64,000 bases of DNA, taken from NCBI RefSeq assembly GCF_030272615.1, contig NC_081407.1, positions 263,484,574 through 263,548,573 on the forward strand, written 5' to 3'. Origin of the DNA: Cryptomeria japonica (taxonomy: Eukaryota; Streptophyta; Pinopsida; Cupressales; Cupressaceae). The position numbers and the translations under genes are program-made. The first letter of the stretch is position 1, and each line of letters begins with the position of its first letter. Below, piece by piece: positions 22,774 through 35,272 of the stretch. The notes beneath the pieces were generated by a model. The model had not been told where the DNA came from, searched no databases, and was given only the letters and a program-made list of their open reading frames with translations.

Positions 22774-25764
22774 TGTAGAGCCCCTCCATGATCAAGCTCT
22801 AGTTAACTCAGTTGACCATGATTGACCTTACTAATAAATGCTATAATTCAATAGGATGGGCTATGTTAGATGGATAGATTGTTGAGAAAAGTAATTAAAC
22901 CAAGTTACAGAATCATTTCACCTTGAGGTGTACATTTTGATGTGTTACAGATACATAACTTTATATGATTCTAGAATAGGATAACTTTGAAATGATGTAT
23001 GTCATTATTGGATTTGCAGGACTTTACTATGATGATAGAAATAGGATGCATGTCTTATGTATGGATCAAAATTATGAGGATTATGATAATTGCTTATGTG
23101 GATTTATTTGGATATAAGATATATCGATTTGTTTAAATGTAAATTGTATGCAGAGTGTTTGATATGTATTTTTATTCATGTGTTTAATATTATATGAAGT
23201 TATTTGGAATTACTAATGTGTAATTGAGATGCACAGGAAAATTATTCATGTGACCATGGAAATATTATAGAGAACCAAACCTAGACCTATGTATGTTCGT
23301 AAAGCCAGGGGTTGTCTATTTGGAGAGAAAACACCCCATATGTATTGTATTTTATTTGTAATAGTAAATGATGCATGTGCGTTAAATGTTATTTATTGAT
23401 TTATTTAAATCCAATAAGAGACAATTTCCATGTGTAATTTTGTAATGTATTTTATTGTGTCACTTGACACGTGTTGATTTATGTCTTGAATTTTGACTTG
23501 TCTCTTGAAGGGAGTTGTTCAACTATAGCTTTTTCAAAACATTTGAATGTGGTTCTAAATTTTCCCTGGGTAGAGAGTCTTTGGAGTGGTCAACACAGGT
23601 TGGACCCGAAATTTAACTTCAGATGGGTTTATAAGGGGTCAAATGGACTCCTAGGGGTAGTTTAAAGGTGTTTCCTAAAGCCCATAAGGTATACCTATGA
23701 GTTAGGAGTGTTTGTAGGCATGTGTCTACTCCCTTGTGACTGTTTAGTCATCCCAAAAAGTGGGTTTTCTAAGATGTGCGAAAATTCAAAATTGGAAGGT
23801 GCCATCTAGGTTAGATAACCTTCCTTTTTGATGTGAGATCCTTTTCCACTTTTTCTTACTTTTTCCCTTTTCAATTTTAGAAACCAGTGAGAACTCTCAC
23901 TGAGGTCTTTTTAGGCAAGAATGAGAGATTTTGTGGGCAATCACCCACTCTCCATTTTTGGAGATCATGCAATTTTGAAAAAAGGAATAGTTTTGGGATA
24001 GAATTTTGGCTAAGGGTAGAGGGAAGATTTGTGGATTTGGGCTGCTCATCCTCAAACTAGTTCTAGCAAACCTTTGGGCAGATTGAAGGTTGGTTCATCT
24101 CTTCTTTTGTCTTTTTCTTTGAAGTTGCATGTTTATGTTGGAAAGATTGTTTAAATGAAAAAAGTTGTTGTCTTGTATTTTATTTTGTAAAAATTATTAT
24201 GCAACCTTTCTTTTATTCTTTTATGCATTTCCTATGATTTGGGAGTAACCAAGGCCTTCTACTCTTGGGGGAGTAGGATGGTCTTGCGGGTGGTAGAAGT
24301 TTAACATGCCTCGAGTGAGAGACTCTCTTTATAAGAGCGAACTCAAGGGATGTATATGTGACCCTTGTTGTATGGCCTGGTTTGTGCCTTTGGGGGTCAT
24401 AAGGGGAGAAAGTATGACATAAATGCCTTGGGGGCATAAGGAATGTGGGGTTAATGAACTTGTGATATATCTTTGTTTTCCATGAGGTGGATTTGTGATC
24501 TACTATTCTTGTAGTCTCCTCAGGGTATTTGGTCCACTACCACCCATGTAAAAACATCACATTTTGTGATGAAGTGTAGCCTTGGTTGAGAAAGTATTTA
24601 TTGTATGTTTTTCCCTTGCTTGATGTGTTTGCATGTGTGTAACTTGTCTAGGGCTTGGTTCTCCAAGCTCGGGGGTGGCTTCTAGTAAGCCTAGGCTGGG
24701 AGGTGAGCACTCCATGGTCAAAACCTTATGATTTATTTGCAGGTTGCTTGGAAAGAAAAGAGAAAGACAAGTTTAGAAGTTGCTGGTTTTAGTTGATTTG
24801 TAGAAAAGGATTAAGGAATGGAATACCATATTTTAGTTGCAACAATATAAAGGAAGAACTATATGTTGTATTTATTTTTAAAAAAAGAAATGCATTCATT
24901 TTATTTAAAGTCTTCATTTAATAGAAATGAAAGGCTAGTTGGATATCTCACCCATTTGTATTGTTGGCTATATTGTATTTTAAATATACTTTAAAGAAAT
25001 GCATTATTTTTTTATTAAGTATTATTTTGTTGCAAAATGAAATGTTTATCTTTGGATTATGTTTCTATAGTTAATGAAATAATATTTGTTGTATGCATGT
25101 TAGTTTTGAAAATAAAATATCACTTTATCTCCTTATGCATAGTAAAATAATGGAAATGAGTAAAGTAATAAACCTACATGTCAGTAAGAGAATATTAAAG
25201 CATTTAGTCCTAATTATTTATTTCCAAATACATATCATGGTTTAATAGTTGCTATTAAAATTTATTAAATTCTATCACTTTATTTATTTGCAGTAAATAA
25301 ATCTAGAATTAATGATCCATCTCTAAAGTTAGCAAATAGATTTTCAATAGAAAAAGAAATGCTTATTTAAATCTGTCAGTTTTGAGAATCTGCTTTAAGT
25401 GATTTTAGAAAGGAGAACAAAATATAAACAGATTGTTTAAAGTAAATAAAAGAAATTTTGCCCTATTATCATGCTGTCAATATTTTAATAATTTCTGCAT
25501 GATTCAAAAAGGTTTTAAATATATATATATAGATTTCTTAAATGTGTATATATATGTATATATATAAAGATATAAATATATGTACATATATAAAACTTCA
25601 CATTTATTTCTCTATCTGTGAAACTTCTTTTTTTTAAAAAGAAAGGGAAAACTTTTTATACCATAGAAAGATATATATATATTGTATTTAAAAACAAAAA
25701 ATATAAAAAAAAAGGGAGCACTAAAATTATTATTTAAATAAAAAAAAAACCAAAAGGGGAAGCC

Positions 25765-26110
25765 TCGGCCCCCCCGCGCTGTGGGTGGCGACCACCAGCG
25801 ACGGCCGCAACCCACAGTCGAGGAGGCTTTGCCCCCCCCCCCCCCCCACCCCTGTGGGCGGCACCCCCCAGCAGCAGCACAACCGGGCTGTGGGCCATGT
25901 CCCATAGCAGCGGCCAAGGCCGCACTGTGGGTCGTGACCCGCAGGCACGGCTGCGGCCATCCCTGCGAGGAGCCCCCAGGGTCTCCTCCACCGCCACCCT
26001 CCCCCACTATGAAAGACCTTTGCCGCCCTTTGTGCACCCTGCAACCTCCATTAAACCTTGCAGTCACTCAAAAAACTCCTCCTCCAACATGACTCCTCCA
26101 AACCTACAAA
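25765..26110. other. GC-rich island inside the solo LTR
   Basis: The island has sharp borders with A-rich DNA. It contains a C17-like run (25,831-25,847) and repeated CTGTGGG(C/T)(G/C)...CCCACAG palindromic blocks such as GCTGTGGGCCATGTCCCATAGC. Long open frames cross it on both strands only because it is GC-rich. The comparable island in the related LTR lies at 46,900-47,225. Confidence 0.7.
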
Positions 26111-26464
26111 ACACACATGCCCTAATCCAAATTTCGGGTTAGGAAAAACTTAGAATAGATTTAAATAAAATATGTGTGGTAAATGTAACTTTAAATCTAA
26201 GGTTACGGATATTAAATGGTTTAAGTGAAATAAAAGAAAAGGGGGGAAACCCTATTCAAATTTTGAATAGGGTATCCCATATATACTTTTGAATACTAAT
26301 AGTTTATATTTAAATTTCTTAAGTTAAGAAATTAATATAAGTGCTAATTTATACATATGCTAATTATATATATAAAAGAAAATATACATATAATAGGGAA
26401 CTTAGATAAGGCATTTTCTAGATAGGGTATACAGAGATATATTACATTTCGGCTATATAAAAGC

Positions 26465-26465
<1 letters not shown>

Positions 26466-26514
<49 letters not shown>
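26466..26514 (+). repeat. GT microsatellite
   Basis: About 24 uninterrupted GT units. It would be a length-variable marker and shows that this LTR is not heavily mutated at this spot. Confidence 0.97.
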
Positions 26515-26520
<6 letters not shown>

Positions 26521-27533
26521 TTTTCAATTAAAAACTAATGGGTTTTATTTTATTAGCATGTATTAATAGGTGCTTTACTAGTATTTTGACCTTAGGGAAT
26601 CATATATTTGGTCAACATTAACTAGAGTTATGAAGCAAATGCTAATAAAGGCCACTTTAACCTCTAGATGAATTTTAAACACATTATATTTATCGCTCCC
26701 TAAATACTAAGTTGTTAATAGTCTAAATATTAGATTTGATATAATTAATGCTTCATGTAATTAAAAGATTATTTGAGATTGATAGTATTTCTTGTCAAAT
26801 TAATTTAGAGATTTGTGCTTAATGAATTTATATATTTAATTAATTGGTGGGAAAATAATAATTTCTTTGGAAGAGGATATCGTGGTGGAATTATATATAT
26901 TCGAAAATAAGTCCAAGATCTTGATCTTGCGAATTCATTTAGCATAGATGGAATCTTATACAAAATAAAACAACTAACATTTTAACGTTTGACACTTCAA
27001 TTTTCATTTGCTCGATTAATTAATATTATTACGTTAAAATAATATTAATAATTAATTTATAGATGCAAGATTTAATCAAGTTATAAAGGAAGGATGTATT
27101 ATCATGGATGGAGGAAACGTGTTAGGAGATAAATAATTATTATTGAAGCAAGTAATTATATTAATGCCTATTTAGTAGAAGTCGATCTAATTAAGAATTA
27201 TAATTTGCAACTGTCATAAAAGGGACATTCAATGTGAATTTATTCTTGTCCTTATAAAAATCATTTTGTTTCATTTGATTATAGGAGTTATCGTAATTTT
27301 AATATTTTAGGAATATCCTAACTTTGTCATCTAGGAGTTTTATAGAAACCTAAGACTTCTAGGTAAATTTGTACTATTCATCGCTCACGTTAGAAAATAT
27401 TTTATTATAATTTAAGATTCTACTTGGAACAACCTGTTAAGTTGTCACATCTAATTAAGCATAGGTTGCATATAATTAAGTGTTTCAAAAAAAATTGTTG
27501 TGTGTGTTTTTGCCCAAAAGTTTGGGCATGACA

Positions 27534-27538
27534 TGTTT
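27534..27538 (+). repeat. Target site duplication TGTTT, right copy
   Basis: Pairs with 22,769-22,773. Confidence 0.8.
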
Positions 27539-28672
27539 ATCTTGGTTGAATCTTTTTATCAAAGTGGTGACAGATTACATTACTATGCTACTCAAGGATG
27601 TCCACAAGTGACTAGAGGAGTCGTGATGGGCATGATTTTTTTCTTTGTTTGTTGTTTGCAGTGTGAACCAATGAAGTTCTAGGGAAATAGTTCCAATGGG
27701 TGTCTATGATTGGTATGTTCATTCGGCAAGTATCCCATGAAGGATAACTATGCTTGTGACTACTGCACATCGACCCCTAGCACTATTCCCAGAATGGAGG
27801 GTTCGTTCCTTGTCTGTTGTGTGTTTGTTTCTTTGCAATGAGATATATTTACATCTTGGTTCCTCATACCCTAATGTACAAAGCTTCATTGTTACATAAT
27901 AAGGCTCAATGATGAAAATGTGTTGCACTATGAATAAAGACAAGAAGACTATTCATCATCATCATATCATTTCATTTTTCTTATCTCATCATGTTGATTG
28001 TATCAATCAAGATCACTCTCTCATCAAGCATCTTTTCTTTGATCAACTTGATGATTCTTTCTATCATTCTTTCATTTAACATGATCTCTCTCATCACTTA
28101 ATTCCAATCTTCTCATATATGATTATATCATTTTCTCATTTCAACTATTTTATCTATCAATCAATTATTTTGTATTATTCATCATATTTTTATCATCTAT
28201 CTTCGTCTTATACAAGATATATCCTTCCTGATATGAGACATGATCATCTATCTGTGTCTTATACAAGATTTATCCTTCTTGAAACCAGATAGATCAGTCT
28301 TATATAGGATGTATCCTTCCTGAAACAAGATGTTTTGATCATTTTTGTCTACAGGATGTGTCCTTCCTAAAACCAGACTTTATATTTATTAGATCAATCA
28401 AATCAATCCTATCAATCTTATCAATCCAATCCTATCAAATCAATCAATCTACAAATCACTTCAACCATTTATTTTCTATAATCAAACTCATTCCTGTCAT
28501 CAAGTTAACCATTATCCATCTTTCATCTAACGTCCTTCTTCTTTTGAGAGATTATTCATGCCTTCAATGCACAAACAATCTCTTGAGGGGGCATTTTACC
28601 TGAGCATTATCAGGGCATACTGGGGCAAAAAAATTTGTTTTCTTTGAAATGACATCATTTCGACATTGTCTC
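27539..28672 (+). other. Tat-like 3' region, resumed after the solo LTR
   Basis: No gene supported. Bases 28,205-28,380 hold four units of GTCTTATACAAGATATATCC plus TTCCTGAAACCAGA, a motif also present at 21,896 and 22,633. Near 28,573 the phrase CTTGAGGGGGCATT...CTGGGGCA matches the 3' ends of the other copies. Confidence 0.6.
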
Positions 28673-30100
28673 AAAGAGGGGCAAATGTAGACACCTAAAA
28701 ATGTCTCTTTAATTATATACTAATTATTTGTCTAATTAATTAAGTAATTCTTTAATTATTTGATTAAACTAACTATTTCTTCTAATCATCACACTTCAAC
28801 ACTTCTAATTATTCTATTTCTATTCTCAAATCATTTTAATCAGTTAACCCTATTTCAAATATTAATGATTTAATTAATTACAATTTATTCCTTAGTTAAA
28901 TAATCTTTATTATTTAATCAAGCTCATTTCTAATATTTAAATAATTTTATTTAAATTAATTAAATTATTCTTCCAAATCCCCAAATTCAAATTTCAAATA
29001 ATTCCATCTAATTTCATTTCTCTCAAATTCATATTTTCCCAAATTTTAATTTTAATTAATTTCATCTAATTCCAAATCATCAAATTGACATTTCACCAAA
29101 TCTCAATTTCAATTAATTTCACATGCATTTCAACATTTGAAAGTCCAAATTCAAATCCAAATTGAAAATGAAAATCAAATTCAATTTCAAAATCCTACAA
29201 CACATGTTGAAATCATAACTAAATGATCAAATCAGTTGACTAATTAGTTAACTCAGTTGACTAATTAGTTAACTCAGTTAACTCTTCAATCACCCCTTTC
29301 CACTCCAAATCAGCTTTTTTTGACTAGTCAATCAGTTTAGTCAACTAGGTAGTCTATTTAGTCTATTAGTTAATCAATTGAGTTCACTCTCCAATCAATC
29401 ATGTTAATAGATCAATCAAATGAGTTAACAAATCAATCATGACTAGTTCACTCATCAATCAATATCAGTTTACTATTAATCAGGACTTGAGCTCTATTTC
29501 TCACCTCCTCTATGTTAAAAATCTATAAATTCAACCTCATTTTCTCATTTCAAGATAGAGAATCACAGTCTTCGAAATAGTTGTCTAATCTATGTAGGAA
29601 ATTAGTGCAATACCTAAGAGCCAATTCTACAACAACTAAGGAGAAGAGCAATGGAAGCTTTGTCAAATCGATTGAGGGAGTCTTAATTATATTCGTTTGT
29701 TCAATATTCAATTGGTTTTGTATTATTCAATTGTTATTTAGATTTAATTTTAATTAGATTAGAGTTTGTGATTCACTCTTATAATGTGATTAATTATGAT
29801 GATTTTAACCTTGAATACACATCCTACGATCATCTAGTTTCATATCCAAATCATCACTAAGATCTTAGTTGAATTTCCATTTAGATCTTAGAATCATCAT
29901 TTAAATCTTGTTCTCTAGGTTATCATCTTGAGAATCAAGTGATCTTACGAGTGAGGGCTACCTTGAATCTTGGATATCTTTAGAGATAGAGGAGCATGAA
30001 ATGATTTTAAAGAGTTTAGATTTATTCAACTTGTTTTTTTTTTATTTCTAACTCTAATGCAATGTTTCATGTGTGTGGTTGAAGTGTTCTTCTCTATTGC
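28673..30100 (+). mobile_element. Tat-like gypsy LTR (copy D) with preceding polypurine tract
   Basis: Purine tract AAAGAGGGGCAAA at 28,673-28,685, then TGTAGACACCTAAAAATG at 28,686. It contains dense TTAATTAA-type sequence (28,700-29,130), a repeated TTGACTAATTAGTTAACTCA block (29,237-29,285) and a TATA box CTATAAAT at 29,523-29,530. It serves both as 3' LTR of the unit before it and as 5' LTR of the autonomous element after it. The right end is approximate; no tRNA primer site was found. Confidence 0.7.
29523..29530 (+). promoter_or_regulatory. TATA box of LTR copy D
   Basis: CTATAAAT about 840 bases into the LTR, in the same setting as the other copies. Confidence 0.5.
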
Positions 30101-31593
30101 AGGTTGATACCACATTTCGAGCATACATTTCTAACTCCCACCATGGGGCTCAAACCTTGATCTTTTTTTAGACATTTCTAATTTTATCCATAGGATTCAT
30201 GCCTACAGGTTTTAAACACATAATAGAACATATGATGGTTGTTTTCACGCATATGATGGTTCTTTTCGCACATACAACAGATCTTATAGTGCATACAACC
30301 TCTGTTATCGCACATTTCACTATTTCTTTGGCGCGTTTAAACTTTTTTCTTCTTGCGCATTTAAATGTTTCTGTAGCACATTTATATGTTTCTGTAGCAC
30401 ATTTAACTATTTCTGTAGCGCATAGAATCTTTGTTTTCGCACATATAATCTCTATTTTTGCGCATACAAAATAGAGGCAAAAATTTTGAATCTAGAGTTG
30501 GAAAAAAATAGGCTTCTAGAAGCTCACCTGAGGTTTTTTTGATTTTGCTAACGGTTTACTTGCAGGTTTGAAGGAATTAAGATAGGATTTAATAGTTTCT
30601 TTTCTAACTTTTCTTTTTATGTTGATTAAAAAGAACTTCACACCTCCGTTTTGGGCTTAAAATGAACTAAAACCTTCCTTTGGGCTTAAAAAGAACTGCA
30701 TTGGAAGGTAAAAAAGAACAACAAAATCACACTTTGCTTTCTTGCAAGTTAAAAAGAACAAGCCACAAATTGTCAAATTACCAAGCAATTTACTTTCAAA
30801 GAAAAACGTGCTCTCATTTTGTTGATCGAGATTTCAGTTTCCTAGATTAGACAATAAATTGACTTGTGGATAAAAAGAACACCATGCTTGTTGGAGCAAC
30901 ATCTCCAAAGATAGGACTTAGCAAATCATTTCTTTGGAAAGTTAAAAATAACTTTGTTTACTTTGTCTTAAAGTGGTAGGTATATGCTCTCCCCTTGATT
31001 GGGTGATCAAAAAGCCAAATCCACTTTTTCATTTCTCTATTTACTTCCAAGCATTAAAACCTTTAGAGGGCCTGCCTTCTTGAAGCCTCGAAAAGGCTAG
31101 TGTGAAGGGTAAAAACCAAGTGGGGAATGAATTTATCGCCAAGTTTACCAACCCACTATAATCAAATGTGGAGGCTGATGAAAATCCCCTCCAATGAAAG
31201 TGTGTATTTGATTGTTTTTCCCTAGTATCCTTGTGATATGTAAAGCATTTGTTCTAAAGGTTGAGAAGCCTCTTAATTGAGTTTATCATTTTCCATGCCA
31301 AATGGAATCCTTACTATGAACCTTAGCATTAGAAGCTTTGAACTGAGTCAATTTCCATACATTGGCAGTATCATAGTGCAAGGGTGGGGAAGAATCTTCC
31401 CCCAAGATCACTAACCATATATCTCCCAAGATAACTACTCAACTGTGAAGCAATTCACTTTGAGTTAATTTCTAGCAAAAGGCAAAATAATGGGCACCCT
31501 CTAGGGGGTGAAAAGGCTATTTGAGTTGATGGAGTATCGAAAATAGTGGGCTATGATATTGTCAATGACCTTTGAAAAAAGAGTCTATCTGAT
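30101..31593 (+). other. Leader with a translatable minisatellite and conserved Tat leader
   Basis: Bases 30,225-30,475 are about eight degenerate 27-30-base units around TTTCTGTAGCGCATTTAACT. One frame through them is open (30,199-30,474), giving repeated VAHLxxS-like peptides; I treat this as repeat translation. Bases 30,870-31,600 match the leader of copy C (17,751-18,687). No tRNA primer site is evident. Confidence 0.55.
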
Positions 31594-31827
31594 GTGTCTT
31601 TTGTTGTAAATCAAACCAGTGATAACATCGAGGATTTGAAAACATCCTTACAAAACATACACTCATTTTTTAGCATAGGGATGATCATTGTTTTCATGTG
31701 TGTTATGTCTTCTTATCATAAACATAAAAACATCTTGCAAGTTACAAAACAACAAATACAACAATTAGTTCAAAACAAAGAGAAAAGAGCAAACCTTAAA
31801 GAAAAGAGAATTTCCAAATCCAACTAA
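31594..31827 (+). CDS. Small hydrophobic leader frame (unrecognised)
   Basis: 77 codons, starting MSFVVNQTSDNIEDLKTSLQ and followed by a possible membrane segment IGMIIVFMCVMSS (residues about 33-45), then a Lys/Gln-rich basic tail. A similar design is visible at 18,610-18,720 in copy C: a charged helix (GLEKDLNIHENLKKYFKQAL), then a hydrophobic stretch. It may be a pre-gag leader peptide or the first exon of gag; function unknown. Confidence 0.35.
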   Translation: MSFVVNQTSDNIEDLKTSLQNIHSFFSIGMIIVFMCVMSSYHKHKNILQVTKQQIQQLVQNKEKRANLKEKRISKSN

Positions 31828-32575
31828 GTGGCCTTAGAGAGAGATATCAAATCTTCAACTATCTTAAAAGATAAGATTTCATCCAACAAAATTGAGAAGT
31901 ATCAAAACAGTGATCAAAGGTTCCACCATCCAACAAATCCTATCAAACCAATACCTAGTTAGGTCCTCAAGTTGTCAAATTAAGTTTCTAGATCGTGAAA
32001 CTTGACTTGTATCATTTTACGCACTTTGTCATAGAAATGAATAAAAATAAAATTCTACTTGACAAGTAAACTTGAGTTTCCAAAACAAAGTATCCATATC
32101 AAACATCAAACATCAACATCGATAATTTGTGTATGACTACTCCCCATATTTTGAAAAGAAGAAGTCTTCATCAAAAGACTAAGTTTAAGAAGAGACAACC
32201 TAATTCTAAGTCACTTATCAAGAGGAATAAATTTCTCTATATCAACCATTAAATTTTTAAATCATGGCGTACATTCTTGTGTCATCTGCGATTGTATATC
32301 CAAGGAAGAACTAATTAATTTGACAAAGAACCTTTGAGAAGTAGGGCTTACATTCAGAAAGAAGCATTCAACCAACACCTTAATAGTGGAGGAAGGATTA
32401 ACCCTACTTTGTTTCTAAAGTTTTTTATCACTTACAACGAAGCTCGTCCTGAGCCACCAACTCCATCAACAACCCCAATAGAAGAAGAAGCATTCATTAT
32501 GGTAGATATATATTAATTCACGTTGTCAATCAGTCTTAAAAAAACAAAAATAAGGAATCACAACTAGAATCAAGT
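31828..32575 (+). other. Decayed region between leader and gag
   Basis: Contains short frames, the best at 32,334-32,516, with an acidic Pro/Thr-rich peptide (EARPEPPTPSTTPIEEEAFI), but no family match. It may be a former N-terminal extension of gag. Confidence 0.35.
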
Positions 32576-34498
32576 ATGATTCATAGACTATCCAATCCTT
32601 TTGATAAATATGTGAATATGGGAGAAAGAAATATCATCGATGAACTTCTTCAAGAATATCAAGAAAATACGGCTTTCCAAAAAATCATAGAAAAACTTAT
32701 AGAAGTAGATAAGAAAAAATATCTACTCATGCTAACTAGTAAAGGAATAAATATTCCTAAGGATTTTGAAATAGAAAAATTAAGGAGTACAGATGAGAGA
32801 ATTTCGTGAACAAGGGTGAGAAACTATGCTTATCAAGAACAATTGAGAGAAGAAGAAACACATGATCAAGGAAACATACACAAACGAGATCACACCCATG
32901 AAAACACTCACAAAAAAGACAATACCCACAATCAAGAAAATCTTAATGAACGAGGGGAAGCTCCCCATCGAAGGACAAATGAACCCATAGCTGATCTTAT
33001 AGAACAACTCCATACACTTCAAAGACAAATGTAGGACATGTAGCAAGGGACCATGATATGATACTCATTAGACAAAATTTGTCCTTATCCTTTTGACAGG
33101 AGATTGAGCATGGTACCTTTTCCCCCAAATTTAGATATACCAAAGTATGACAAATACGATGGTAAGAGTGATCCTCATGATCACATTCGGGAATTCTATA
33201 CTATGAGCTTGGAGTTTGCTCATGACACATACTTAATGAGATTATTTCCAAGAAGTTTGGGAGGGAAAACAATGGAGTGGTTGTCAAAACTCACACCTCC
33301 CATCAGATCATTTGATGAGTTGGTGAATAAATTCATAACACAATACTCCTATAACATCCAACATGCAATCACCATGCTTGATGTATGCAATACCAAACCA
33401 AAAGAACAATGAAATTTTCATGGTGTTTCTACAACAATGGAGACACGTGGTTGCAAGGTATCCATGAGATGTGCCTGAAAAGGAAAAGATGGAAATCTCC
33501 ATAGACAATCTGAATAGTGAAATGAGTTAATGTATACCATCTTTTGTAAAATTAATAGAAAATGGTATCTAAGTAGAGGAAGCTTCCATTAAGAAAGGAA
33601 CCTTGAATTTCTTTAAAGAAGGTGTTAATTCATCAAACAATAACACATTTAACAATCAAAACAATAAAACAATTCAGACAAGTCCAGATTTTGGACAAGG
33701 AACAAAAACATTGTTAATGATGGGATAATCGATGCCAACAATGTAAAATCTAAACAACTAGTGTTGACTTTATCAGGTAACCCACCATCCAATAATGATA
33801 AAAAAAGTGCTAATCAAGGCACTAACACTTATCAACGAAATACTAGCCTAAGAGATTCAACATCAAACAACATCAAGAATCACCAAAGAAACAACAACTA
33901 CCAAGGGAACCACCAAAACCAAAGAGGCAACACTAATACTTTCCCGTATTGACGAATATACATGCCATTAGGACAAACCTTGGAATCAGCATTTCGAGAG
34001 CTATTAGCAAATAAAATCATCACATTGTCAGCCACAAGAAACTTTGAACCCCAAGTCAAACCACCATGGTGGAATGACTCACATTATTGTGATTATCATT
34101 GAAACAAGGGGCATAACACAAATGACTATATGAGACTAAAGAACATAGTTCAAGACATGATAGACAAGGGTGACTTAATGGATGATGGTGATAAAACCAA
34201 TGGTGACCATGAAGCTTTCAAAAATCCTCTTCCCAATTACGACAAGGGAGGAGCGTCAACATCAAACAACACAAGAGGAGCTTGTATTAATCACATATAT
34301 GAAAACACCATTAATTACATATTGGCATATGACAATCAAGTAAATGTCATAAAAATGAAAGACAAACAAGAACATGCATTGATAAATATGACAACAAGAG
34401 AACATAAATATGTTGTGAAGGAGAACACATCAACATTAAAAACTCTCCCCAAAACTCAATATAACTTGGTCGACCAATTGCGGAGAACACCCACTTAG
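32576..34498 (+). pseudogene. Tat gag: coiled coil, capsid and degenerate zinc knuckle
   Basis: One frame throughout, with stops. Residues from 32,576 are helical and charged (LLQEYQENTAFQKIIEKLIE), then His/Asn-rich, then the coil LIEQLHTLQRQM (about 33,000). The capsid core (33,104-33,412) reads FPPNLDIPKYDKYDGKSDPH, then LMRLFPRSLGGKTMEWLSKL and FDELVNKFITQY, the retrotransposon gag fold. An Asn/Gln-rich linker follows. At about 34,088 a knuckle C-x2-H-x4-H-x4-Y is found: the last Cys is Tyr and a TGA lies inside it. Compare the intact knuckle in the fragment at 1724. It would form the particle shell and bind RNA. Confidence 0.88.
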
Positions 34499-34513
34499 AT
34501 ATCTATACTTGAG

Positions 34514-35272
34514 TTGCTCAAACTTTCATCAAAACACAAGGATATCTTGGAGAAAGCTCTTGTCAAAACAACCATTCTAAATGATCTGGATATTGATCGA
34601 TTCCAAGCCATGGTGGCCCATATGACGATGCCACACAACATATCTTTTTCTGAACATCATGATGTCTCTTTGAATCATCCACATAATACCCCACTACATG
34701 TCAAGGTCTTAGTTTATAAACATCGAGTAAAAGCCAATCTCAATATATGTAATCTAAAGCTTATCTGTGCATTGGGCTTCTCTAAGCAGGCTATTGATCC
34801 CAAAAACAAAATCACTATCAAAGCCTATGATGATGAAGAGAGGTCATCCCAAGGAACTGTAATACTACCCATTCAGGTAGGTCTTATACAAAGAGACACC
34901 ATGTGCCAAGTCTTGGACATAGACTTGGCATACAATATACTATTGGGTCATTCATGGATCCATGAAATGCAAGCGGTGCCTTCCACATACCATCAATATA
35001 TCAAGTTCCCCTACAACAGACAAGAAATTTCAACATCTGCAGATAATAACCCTTTTCAATATTGCAATGCTATGGGGGCAGCTCAAAATTTCATGGTTCC
35101 ACACAACAAGGAGGCCCAAGCTGCCTCATCATCTAACCATCAAGGGGAACTTAAGCCCTTATCCATGAACTTCAAGCAAAAGATAAAAATAAAGGACCAA
35201 GGCATGGGGGAGTATTCTTTTGAACCCTTGTGTCTATCTAAATTACCAACTTCACCAAGGTCTTATGGATAA
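34514..35272 (+). pseudogene. Tat protease region, active site missing
   Basis: In frame with gag. It contains the downstream part of a retroviral-type aspartic protease: NLNICNLKLICALGFSKQAI, then YDDEERSSQGTVILPIQVGL and AYNILLGHSWIHEMQAVPST with YHQYIKF. The D-(S/T)-G or D-G-G active-site box that should precede NLNIC is not present; the sequence goes from YKHRVK straight to ANLNIC, suggesting a short deletion of the catalytic Asp. Confidence 0.82.

Larger units (their letters stand above)
22774..27533 (+). mobile_element. Solo LTR, 4.76 kb, with 5-bp target duplication TGTTT
   Basis: It starts TGTAGAGCCCCTCC and ends TTTGGGCATGACA. Outside, TGTTT occurs at 22,769-22,773 and again at 27,534-27,538, a perfect target duplication. 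Start and end resemble the LTR at 45,150-59,954 (TGTAATGCCCC...GGCATTACA), also in the following TTGACC-TTGAC block, so it is a relative of that family. No internal region or second LTR remains, as expected after LTR-LTR recombination. A possible TATA (TTATAAAAA) is at 27,252. It contains a GC island and a GT microsatellite. No gene inside. Confidence 0.85.

Noticed and set aside
25612-26142. Several overlapping long frames on both strands in the GC-rich island
   Set aside because: Frames on both strands at once are explained by high GC and the poly-C run; no codon pattern or domain supports any of them.
32780-33046. Minus-strand hydrophobic frame opposite gag
   Set aside because: It is the antisense shadow of the His/Asn-rich gag N-terminus; hydrophobicity follows from the complement of charged codons.
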